Shown here: in pieces, positions 55,501-64,000 of the stretch
How positions within the stretch are numbered: position 1 is the stretch's first letter
Layout: every line of letters starts with the position of its first letter
Source: Sipunculus nudus
Lineage: Eukaryota; Annelida; Sipuncula; Golfingiida; Sipunculidae
Length of the DNA: 64,000 nt
Reading direction: 5' to 3'
Assembly (NCBI GenBank): GCA_026874595.1
Contig: CM049317.1
Location: 50,756,118-50,820,117, forward strand
Notes under the pieces: generated by a model
Database searches by the model: none
Told to the model about the DNA's origin: nothing
Seen by the model: only the letters and a program-made list of their open reading frames with translations
Program-made: the position numbers and the translations under genes

Positions 55501-58500
55501 TATATTTCTTAAATGCAGATCCAAAATTAAACATTTGTAAAGTGTTTTGAATATGAGACCATTCTAAAAAATCGAAAGCTCTCTCAAAATCTATTGACAA
55601 GACATAACTCTCTATATTATGTGTGTTTGAATGAGCAAATAAATCTATAATCTTAACTATATTCTCCCCAATGTATCTATTTTTAATAAAACCTGTTTGG
55701 TCTGGATCTATTAAAATGTGTAAAACTGATTTTAGTCGATTAGCTGGGGTTTAGACAATAATTTTTAATCAACGTTTAACGTTGAGAGAGGGCACCGGTT
55801 CTTTAAAACTAGAGTATCTTTATCTATCTTTGGTATTAGGCAAAGGAAGCCTTGGCGCATAGTGGTTGGCAAGGATCCAGTTTCAAGAGTTTTTAATTGC
55901 ATTTATATATTATCCTTTAATATGATCCCAAAAAACTCTGAAAAATTCAGCAGGGAAGCCATCTGTACCTGCTGTCTTCTTCATCTGAAGAGATTTCAAT
56001 GTACTTAATAGCTCTGCAGGGTTACTTTCTTTGTCACACATTCGTTTATCTTCCTGTGGCAGAATTTTAATGTTATCTAATGAATCATAATTATCTAAAG
56101 AATTTTCCCAGTTAACAGTGGACTCTGGTTGTATATAGAGATTTATAAAATTACCTGTTCTTCTAGAATATCTTTCGTATCACTTAGTATTTTACTATTA
56201 TTAATTTTCAGTTTGTGAATCGATTTTTGTTCATAGTTTCTTCTTTCATGTTTAAAAAGTATTTTGTTGTTGAGAGAGGCAATGTTACAAGTGTCTGTCA
56301 TATAAAAATATTAACTATCAGAGTTCAGTCTCTGCTGAGACCTACTTTTTATTCCTGAATCCCTCTATAGTAAAGATTGCTTTCGGCTTTTATTTTCAAA
56401 ACAAATAATACATGATATTACATATGTCTGTTTTATTGTGAGCTGTTGACATGTCTCTTTTATTGTGCGCTGTTGACATTCTGATGCGTGTTTGGCTCAA
56501 GCCCTGGCGTTGCTATGCTACAGCGTTCCTTGTTCTAGCTGGCCGGGTGCGGCCCACGTGTAAACACAGCGGTCAATGCTAGTCTGGGGATTTCTCGGGT
56601 GGCCGAGCCAGGCAGGCCCACGTGCGAACCCTGTTAGGTAGAAACACAGCATTCGTTTTTCTAGATGTTTCCTGTAACTTGTGTACTATTGGGATCTTTG
56701 GATTGTTCGAGAAATGGAAAATTCTCGGCTTCGGGTGAGAATTTATAAATAAGGTTAAGGGGATGTGTTTTAGAGCCGAGAGAAGAGGTGAGAGAATATT
56801 TCAGCGGACACAGAAGAGTAGACCTCTTCTGATAAATGCAGCATTTATAAATTTTCTTCTAAACTTGTGACGCATCTTATAAAGTCTTCAATTCGCTTTT
56901 GGGATTATAACAAGAAATTCACTTTGGGATCACAACGGATTGATTTTGTGACTGAGCTGGACTGTTATTCTCTTTATGTTATTTATGTGAACTTTTCATC
57001 TGGGTTTTACGTTATAAAGGAATTGTTGTTGCTGTGACAGTGGTGGTATCCAGGTACTGTATACTTTATTTATATACTTGTATTGATTTACTGTTGTACT
57101 GTTGTTATACTGTGTAATTGTATAGATTTAGTGAATTGTAATGTTAGGATTATTTTAAGAATAAATTATAATTGTTTGTTAACAGAAAACCACAGACTTC
57201 TTTATTCATTCCCCTAGACATTTCACTCGCGCTGCCTAGTATTACAGAATCTGATTTGTTTTATCTCCATTTACAAAATTTATGTTCGTCACGCATACGT
57301 GATCTGTTGATATTAGGTTCCGTAACAATGTTCATATTCAGCATATGTTGGCAATAATGAATAGGAACATATGAATATCAAAAAGTTCAATATAAAGGTA
57401 GTACATAAAAGGACAAAGGACAATACAAGATACATAAGCTATGAAAAGAGAACATATAGCACATACACTTCCACAGGTCAATTACTCCAACAGTAAGTCC
57501 TATCCTTATTAAGGTAGAAAGAGTGCTAACCATATAATATGGCGGAAACTGATGTACTTGCCAGTTGTGTTGTAGGTATAGTACCTGGAGTACATCTAGC
57601 AAATTAGTATGAGAGATCCTCCCACACATTTTCCACATTTTTATTAATGACTGTATCAATTATTCTATATGCAAATTTTATGATCTTTAAATATAAAGTA
57701 TAGAATAGGGATCTTTTATATTATTTTTTTACCTGGTTATAAAGATTTGTACCACGAAATCTAATTAAAAAAGAAGCAAAGCAAAAACACCCAGGGAAAT
57801 TGATTCTTTGGAGCTTTAGAGACAGAAAATCTCTGTAATGTATGTAACAATGAGTCAATGTAAATCTTAATCATTAACTTACAAGCTATACAAGCTATGC
57901 ACACTGGCTCTATTATCAAGGTAATACATATCTTGACATTCCTTATAAACAGTATTTATACTAATGACTATGCCTATGATGACAAAAATAGAAATTATAA
58001 GCTCATGACCTGTCCCCAATCGCATTGTTGAAGTTTTCCCAAAGAAAAAAACACAGTTTTCTGTATATATGTTGTACAATAGTGGCCCACTGATCGTTCT
58101 TTGTTATCAATCCTTTGGATTATAGAATCTCTAAATGTGGCAGATGCACAATTAAAGATACTGTTTTATGTAAAGTATTTAAGTAAGAGAGCTGTCCAAA
58201 GATTGACATAAATATTAATGGAAAGAGAATTGGTTGTTTCGAACTCTCTTCATAAATACAGGTGAAGTACTAGGGTGTTGGTTTTATATGATAATATCGA
58301 TTTTAAGGCAACATTTAGATCTAATTAGAGGTATACAGCTAACCAACTAAAACAAAGAGAAAAAGTCAGTCGATTTGAGCTTATTCTAATACCATATGTG
58401 GATCATTTTTTATGCAAAATTTATATAATATAACCAACAGTATCTTATGTTTAATGCAAATGCAACATATTAAAACTGGCAGTGCATTTAACTTCAGTTA

Positions 58501-59606
58501 TGGTGTGTTTTGGTCTAAGTAGGCAAGATCCGTACTTTTCATAAGTGCCATGACATAAGCAGTAAGAACATATTTGTGGCTGCGACATTACTTTGGGTAC
58601 TATTTTATAAGAAAATAGACATATTTAAACAGAGCATGAATGCAATAAACTAACCATAAAAGAACTTTGTCTTAATCAAATGAGATAATGATGGGTTTTT
58701 CCCTTTTGCAGACACAGGTCGTACGAAGCTTAGAATCCCACGAAAATGCATATATGGGGGTGATGACTAAAATGTACTCTAAAATATTGTGAACACTAGT
58801 CACTCTTGGAAGCTACGCAGTGTTCCGCCCTGACTCGTCATTTACACCACTAGTAAAGAGTTATTTTTATTCCTCAGGTCGTGACTGTGATGGCGACTTC
58901 GGATATTCCTTCACAGATGAAATGCTTGGAGTGACCTCTTGTTATGAATTCAGTCCAGCCAAGGTTGACATTGAAAAAGCCCGCAAGAAGTGCCAGGAAG
59001 TTAATGCTACCCTTGTTAGCATCGAATCCGAAGAGGAAATGGTTCATCTTCGACGTACCATTGAAAACAACCCAAGTCTTATTGTAGAAAGTAATGACTT
59101 ATAATCATATGTGGAAAATCAAATAACTTATAACTATATACATCGGGAAACCACATGCAAAAACATATACATGAATGTCAATTCTTTATTTAGCTTTATT
59201 TAGCTCTTTAATACCTCATGTCTAAATAATGTTCAAATGATGACTCGACACCGACAGCAATAAAATTTTAATTTGAGTCAAGTGTCCATTGCCTCTTGTG
59301 AGAAAGATGTGTTTTTACCGGCTTCTTTGGTCTAGGGGGGGCATAGGCAGCCCAGCCGGGAGTCGAATCTCAGATTTGTCACGGTCGGCCCCCACTGCAG
59401 GCTTTATTGGAGGCTGTACCCACACTCGTGTCACTCACAAACGGGTGCCCCTTTCGGGGGTTATCGGTGTTACACACTCAGGACCTGCAGGAGCTGGACA
59501 CAGAGCCTGGTTGGTTCCAGGATAATCATTTGTTTACGCCCTGTCATGACGTCCGAAACCTGAATGCAATCCTGCAGATCTACAAAGTACTAAATTTAAC
59601 AAACAT

Positions 59607-59670
<64 letters not shown>

Positions 59671-59989
59671 ATACATGAATATTCTGCATAAATATATATA
59701 TTTATAAGTGTGTGTATAAACCCATGTATCTTTTGTGTATATTTTAGCTCCCCTTAAGGGATGGAGAGGCTACTGGACATCCGGAACTGACGAACAATAT
59801 GAAGGTGAATGGATATGGGCCGCCACAGGAGAGACCATCATGTACAACAAGTGGGCCTTCAACCAACCTGATAACTTGTGGTTTAAGGAACATTACTTAG
59901 CTTTTGAAACCGGATACTTTAAATGGTACGACATTGTTTCTGAATACAAACAGGCTATCCTGTGTGAGAAGCAGGCCACAAGAATCTAA
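52506..59989 (+). CDS. Secreted C-type lectin B (QPD type)
   Basis: Four exons with phase-1 joins: 52506-52539, 54017-54193, 58878-59090, 59748-59989; 221 aa. Exon 1 is a short hydrophobic start (MNIYWILLTITG). Exon 2 codes a Lys/Gly/Asn-rich spacer with CLGLCAVGC. Residues 74-216 form one C-type lectin domain: CDGDFGYSF...SCYEF (C74/C92), KARKKC (C109), LVSIESEEEMVHL, GYWTSGTD, EGEWIWAATG, sugar-site motif QPD (181-183), FKWYD in place of WND, and AILCEK (C214). QPD normally indicates galactose-type binding, unlike EPN in lectin A. As in lectin A the inner long-loop cysteine pair is missing (HYLAF). Intron 2 contains a LINE and an LTR-like repeat; intron 3 contains a SINE. Confidence 0.9.
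54017..54193 (+). CDS. Lectin B exon 2
   Basis: The acceptor is ATTTTAACAG and the donor ACACC|GTAAGT. It is 177 nt, basic and low-complexity, then a CxxxC...C cluster and a hydrophobic LLTQVTSLFTLINHV helix. Confidence 0.75.
54210..54353. mobile_element. Short inverted-repeat element, copy 3
   Basis: Starts TACAGCAAAAACTCGCCTTA, 16 nt after the exon 2 donor of lectin B. Shares TTAGCGACCACCTCAAAATA and TGACCACCTCGAAAATGCGA with copy 2. The right end is lost, probably through the neighbouring LINE insertion. Confidence 0.7.
54540..56330 (-). mobile_element. LINE retrotransposon, 5'-truncated and decayed (L1/Tx1-like)
   Basis: Minus-strand pieces of reverse transcriptase in order: about 56300-55640 N-terminal text; SIDFERAFDFLEWSHIQNTL near 55600; RGFRPGCP near 55420; the catalytic QYADD at 55289-55275; then LSGKITIIKANILSQLTYAF near 54950 and KKIGPLLFKCN near 54670, typical of the region after the palm in L1-type elements. 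The pieces lie in several frames with stops between them, so it is inactive. The endonuclease region is not seen. It sits in lectin B intron 2, antisense to the gene. Confidence 0.85.
56471..57327 (+). mobile_element. LTR-like repeat, copy 2 (fossil)
   Basis: Same family and orientation as 48529-49260, ending TTCCGTAACA. It includes a TTTATAAATAAG TATA-like element and an AATAAA further on, as LTRs have. It lies in lectin B intron 2. The start is approximate; no coding interior is attached. Confidence 0.65.
57328..58877 (+). other. Lectin B intron 2, right part
   Basis: AT-rich, no known repeat or exon recognised apart from the acceptor of exon 3. Confidence 0.5.
58878..59090 (+). CDS. Lectin B exon 3
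   Basis: The acceptor is TTATTCCTCAG and the donor GAAA|GTAATG. Codes the first half of the lectin domain. Confidence 0.87.
59310..59600 (+). mobile_element. tRNA-derived SINE, copy 3
   Basis: A GGTCTAGGGG A-box-like start, GGGAGTCGAATCTCA as B-box, body CACAAACGGGTGCCCCTTTC, GGACACAGAGCCTGG, GTCCGAAACCTGAATGCAAT and end CTGCAGATCTACA. It lies in lectin B intron 3. Confidence 0.8.
59611..59675. repeat. (TA)n microsatellite
   Basis: TA array right after the SINE tail in lectin B intron 3. Confidence 0.95.
59748..59989 (+). CDS. Lectin B exon 4
   Basis: The acceptor is GTATATTTTAG; stop TAA at 59987-59989. Codes GWRGYWTSGTD to ILCEKQATRI, the sugar-binding half. Confidence 0.9.
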
Positions 59990-60029
59990 AAATAGAATTA
60001 CAGTTATGAGTTGACAAATACAATATTCA

Positions 60030-60035
60030 ATTAAA
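60030..60035 (+). promoter_or_regulatory. Polyadenylation signal ATTAAA (lectin B)
   Basis: The variant signal ATTAAA lies 40 nt after the stop codon. Confidence 0.4.
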
Positions 60036-60639
60036 CGGGATCGACTGTATATTGATATTTGCATTCGTCCACCTATATGGGCAATTGTGTAAACATAATG
60101 TAATGCTATGTGAGACCGATTCTGTGCAGTCTACTCAAAATCGACCTATCTGGTTCAAGCAAATAGAAACTATTCCAAAGACAACCGAAACAAGTCGCCA
60201 TACTTTTCTATACTGCTATACTTTTCAGGCATGAATTCGAGGTAGAAAGCAACCACGACTTTGCAGTTCAAAGAAAAAGAACCCTGATCATTCAGTCTTA
60301 AAGTAATAGTGTGCAACTGCATAAACGTCTTTTTCTTTTGCACTTATAGTCAATTCAAAGTACTAGTGAAATATAATAATGCAAAATATCCATTCTGAAC
60401 TTTGTAAGTGTAATGAATGTATATAAAAGATCATTTCAGTTGGTATTCGGGAGATGCCCGCGTACAAGGACTGTGGATTTTTTCCTTAAGTACATCCAAT
60501 ACACTCCCTCTTGTGCAGTTTTCTTTATGTCTGCATGTAAATGGTGAATAGAGGTTTTATCTCGATATAATAAAAAGAAAAGGTAGAGTTCTTACAGTAA
60601 TCGCAGCTCCTATTCAGCTGTAATGTTATTGTGTCCGTA

Positions 60640-60900
60640 GTATCCGAGTCAAAGTGCTATTCAAAATTAAGGCCATTCGAGTCCAAATTTAGGCCTGAAT
60701 CCAACTTTTTTGTCTTTCTTTTAAAAAGGAAATTATAGTATATCAAAGAAGTATGTGAGTTTTTATTTTAATGGACTCGATGTGGGCTGGGTCTGATTTA
60801 TTGTGTCCTCAGCCCCGAGTTCGAACACATGTCCGAGTCAAGGACCCTCGAGTCCATATTCGAGTCCCTGAAAAAGAGTCCAGACTCGATTCCTGCATTA
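60640..60900. repeat. GAGTC/GACTC-rich dispersed repeat
   Basis: More than ten CGAGTC or GACTCG motifs (for example CGAGTCAAGGACCCTCGAGT), irregularly spaced in both orientations. It lies between lectin B and the lectin relic. Confidence 0.7.
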
Positions 60901-60954
60901 CTAGTGTTCAGGCCTTCTAGTCATACTGAGCAGAGAATTACTATACCAGATTAG

Positions 60955-61075
60955 TTTCTTTCATTCGGACAACGTTCTCTTTAACGAACATTACCTCTTT
61001 CGATCCGGTGTCCTTCGAAGGTGGTTACACATTCCAACATTACGGGTTGGTTGTCTTGTGTGAATAAAGGTTCAA
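60955..61075 (+). pseudogene. Relic of a third C-type lectin last exon
   Basis: SDNVLFNEHYLF aligns with PDNLWFKEHYLAF of lectin B exon 4. About 90 nt later, in a shifted frame, VLCE and a stop match ILCEK. The region between keeps only partial similarity, and no upstream exons were found. It shows that the tandem cluster once had at least one more copy. Confidence 0.7.
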
Positions 61076-64000
61076 AAGGATTTTAAAAACCGGAACCGGA
61101 AGGTTCATCTAGACTTAAATGGTTCAAATGCAATACTGAATGCTGAAACAATAAAGGCTCTTATTCTACATAAGTGTGAGTGGGTGTATGTGTAATTCAT
61201 GATGTGGCTTATTTAAAGTCCTTATGTGACGTACGTATTACACACCTGTGGCGGCCTATCTAATTGTAAGAAAAATAGAGATGGTTGAATTATTCTTAAG
61301 CGCATGTCCTTAAAATAAACATTGCATTTCATTCGGTTGCAACGTAATGACGGTATGTCTCACAAGAAAGTGTGTGTATGTATGTAAATATATATGTATG
61401 TTTGTGTGTGTATATATATATATATATATTTGTGTGTGTGTTAGCCAACATATATTTGTGTATGGGTGCTGCTTACGTGCTGATACTCTTAATGTGAAAC
61501 TCAGAAGTATTTTTGTCAGCAGTAATGTTATATCTTATATTATTACATTTCTTAGGATACAAGAAATTTTAGCAAACTGAGCTGTCATTGATGTAGATAA
61601 GGTCGTAGTTAGTTGACCGTAAAATAACCACCAGCAATCGTTGTATTATTAAAGCACAAAGTTGAACCGTGAAGATACTGTACCCCTTTAGTGAAACCAG
61701 ATGCCGCTATATATGGAATTTAGGACGAGTTATTCTGTTTTAATGCATGTATAGGTGTTAACGAACACAGTCAATGATCATAGTCCGAAACCGCAGTCGC
61801 CCTCGGGCTAGATGACGTAAATAAATATATCCTAATATACATAATTATAGTAAATGTTATAAATTAAATGATGTGTAAAAGTATATAAAACATAGATAGC
61901 CAGTCAGCGGCTTGGTTGTGGAGAACCCACTCTTTCTATTAGGGAGATTGTACGTAATAAGATTCCAAACTGACCAATGTGTGCGCCAAGCTATGAATAC
62001 CGAAGTTTTTTGTGACAAATACGCGGAAGTTGAAAGGTTCATGGTTGCAGAACAACATTTCGAAAGTTTGGTTCGTCTAACTTACCTCCAGATGTCCTTG
62101 TTGAATATGTTTGCATTATTTTGTCATCCCCCCACCAACATGTTAGAAACATGTGGATATAAGCAAACGGAACAGCCTATGTACCTAGGGATCGGCATTT
62201 CTAGCATATTTTTTATGCAAAGGTTAAATTCCTTATATTTTTCTCGTAGACTTCAAATATCGAAATAGGTCCCTTCAACATCGGTCCGGCCTTAGAAATA
62301 TTTATGTAGTTACCGTATGAAGTTTAAACATGTTTCGGGTTTCTTTTTAGAGCATTTATGACACACAAATACAAGGGATTTATTCTGACGATTGCTTCCT
62401 AGACATACGTGCCTCTTGTAAAATATTGACTGGTTCACCTAACACAATAAAGGCATATTCGGTGTGGCAGTGTCATTGTATTACAGACACATTAAGACAG
62501 CAACATGGGTGAAAATATGGTAACGTGCGCCAAACAATAATCAAACATAAAAAACACTATAACCGAATTGATACACAGTGCATGATAATTACGGTGAAAT
62601 GAATATACCACTATTCGGTCTGATGTTGATTAATTATCAAATTCTAGTTCCCACAAACAGAATTATTTACGAGTCGCTTGTAGAATTTGAATATCCCTTC
62701 CTGTGTATCAGTTATTCACCATAATATATGACAGAAAGTATGAAAAAGGGAATGTCATATACGTTTTTGCAGCCTACAGGCGGAGAACGGGCGCACGATC
62801 CCGATGCCTCCATGTTTTAGTAAATCTGCAATGCCATTGTTTGAATCACAAAATGGATGTTTAACGAATCTTTCTAATTATCTGAATTCAGATTTTCATA
62901 AAGAACGGATATTATTTTATCCACGGCACCGAAACGGAAAGGGAATCCGCCTTTCATAGAACTATTTGTAGATATCATGCAGCGGATTTTTAAAATGTTC
63001 TAGTTCAATAAATGGAATTATAGTAAATTAAACAAGCCTGGCATCCTGGAGACCGCAACAGCATTCCCCAGGTAAGGACAGTTAACTGAAACTTTGCCAG
63101 TTAATCTGATATGATACTTCCCTTACATTTTCTGTCTGAGACGAAGTACTGAGCACAGTAGGGGAAGGTAAAAGTTAATTAGCAATTATCCCATGATCTG
63201 TGCACTCCCACTATATACCAAGTAATAATGCTACAGGATGTCTAACTACATGGGTTTTACCTAAGCACACCCGCTGCAGAGTGTATCCTGGAAAAAAAAG
63301 TCATAATGTCAAGTAAGTTCCCGATTAATTTCTTGATAAGGTAAAAAATGTCAGTTAATCTGCAAAAACGGCCATATATCTCTGTACACTTCTATTAAAA
63401 ATCTATATTTGTCTCACTTATATACTCAAATGAAGATACGTTAGACATATTCAGTACTTATACTTTAGCTAATGCGCTCATCACACAGCGGTTATACACT
63501 GCAGTAGTCCCAGATCTCCTTTACTCCTTTACAGACCAATGGGAGCATGGTTTCGCTTTGTGCATCCAGCTCCAAATTTTAAACATGCGACATTCGCTCT
63601 CGTTGGTCCGGTGAATGTAACCAGTCCTGTTTTCAAGTGATATGGTGTTTGCAACAGGTTGTAATTTTTATAGTTGCTTTAAGAATGGTTAATTACATTA
63701 AATAACCCAATCAGCAGATTTAGAATGTAATTTTGCATGCATTTGACCAGTGACCATGCGCCGAAGGGGTTAAGATGCTAGATGCTATACACATTCGAAC
63801 GAAAGAACGAAACGAGAAAGTGGAGTCGACTACATTGACTCCGGGGCCCGCAAACTTCTTAGAAATAGATTGTTTCCAGGTAATTCGCCTCCGAGAAAAA
63901 CAACAACAATATAGTTGAAGTCTATGACGATATTTGTTGATGCCACAGCAAACCAAGATCCAAGACGCCTTCCCTGGTTAGCTTCCGTATACTGATATCA
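61076..64000. other. Right flank, no gene seen
   Basis: Contains (TA/TG)n at about 61387-61445 and a relic of the TTTAAAGG family (about 61960-62275: GCAGAACAACATTTCGAAAG, CTAACTTACCTCCAGATGTC). No exon supported to the window end. Confidence 0.5.

Noticed and set aside
48529-57327. One full-length LTR retrotransposon bounded by the two LTR-like repeats
   Set aside because: The DNA between holds host lectin exons and an antisense LINE, no element genes were seen, and no shared target duplication was found.
61912-62268. 118-codon frame
   Set aside because: Covers a relic of the TTTAAAGG inverted-repeat family, so the open frame is accidental.
63720-63956. 78-codon minus frame at the window end
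   Set aside because: No domain, splice border or promoter signal supports it.

Overview
The window looks like AT-rich lophotrochozoan nuclear DNA, most likely from a marine mollusc (inference). The genes are short exons split by kilobase introns with GT-AG borders. About twenty (TA)n arrays, poly-C/poly-G runs, many short inverted-repeat elements, tRNA-derived SINEs and a family of GACGGACGG/AAGGTCA repeats fit mollusc genomes, as does a tandem C-type lectin cluster. There are no bacterial features.

Layout. (1) 464-2135 (+): the 3' part of an SLC16-type monocarboxylate transporter. Its last intron carries a tandem array of five 3' splice-site-like units. (2) 20066-7344 (-): a gene assembled here from six exons, including a TATA box and a 5' UTR exon. 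It encodes a 250-aa secreted precursor with a signal peptide, a BRICHOS-like region, a KQKR cleavage-like site and a nine-cysteine tail. Intron 3 starts from a second, unrelated splice-acceptor array. The last intron holds a 4.9-kb foldback palindrome with two 0.9-kb arms, each made of four ~250-bp units. (3) 20.1-27.7 kb: no gene recognised; short inverted-repeat elements and simple repeats. (4) 27718-29640: decayed copy of a multicopy intron-containing gene, followed by a miniature LTR element (29785-30174). (5) 34531-31335 (-): a two-exon gamma-glutamylaminecyclotransferase (GGACT) with both catalytic signatures. (6) 34.6-40.5 kb: repeats only. (7) 40598-46229 and 52506-59989 (+): two paralogous four-exon secreted C-type lectins, one with an EPN and one with a QPD sugar-binding signature, plus a relic of a third copy near 60.95-61.08 kb. 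A LINE, two LTR-like repeats and SINE copies lie in and between them.

How the genes relate. The two lectins share exon number, intron phase (all phase 1) and an equal-length last exon, so they arose by tandem duplication. They and the BRICHOS-like precursor are predicted secreted proteins, plausibly for defence or mucosal surfaces (inference). GGACT acts in glutathione-type or cross-link peptide turnover and the transporter in solute uptake. I see no functional operon-like link among them.

Most striking structures: the intronic foldback palindrome, splice-acceptor minisatellites in two unrelated genes (one in frame and open, able to add up to 58 residues to the transporter), and the BRICHOS-like cysteine-rich precursor.
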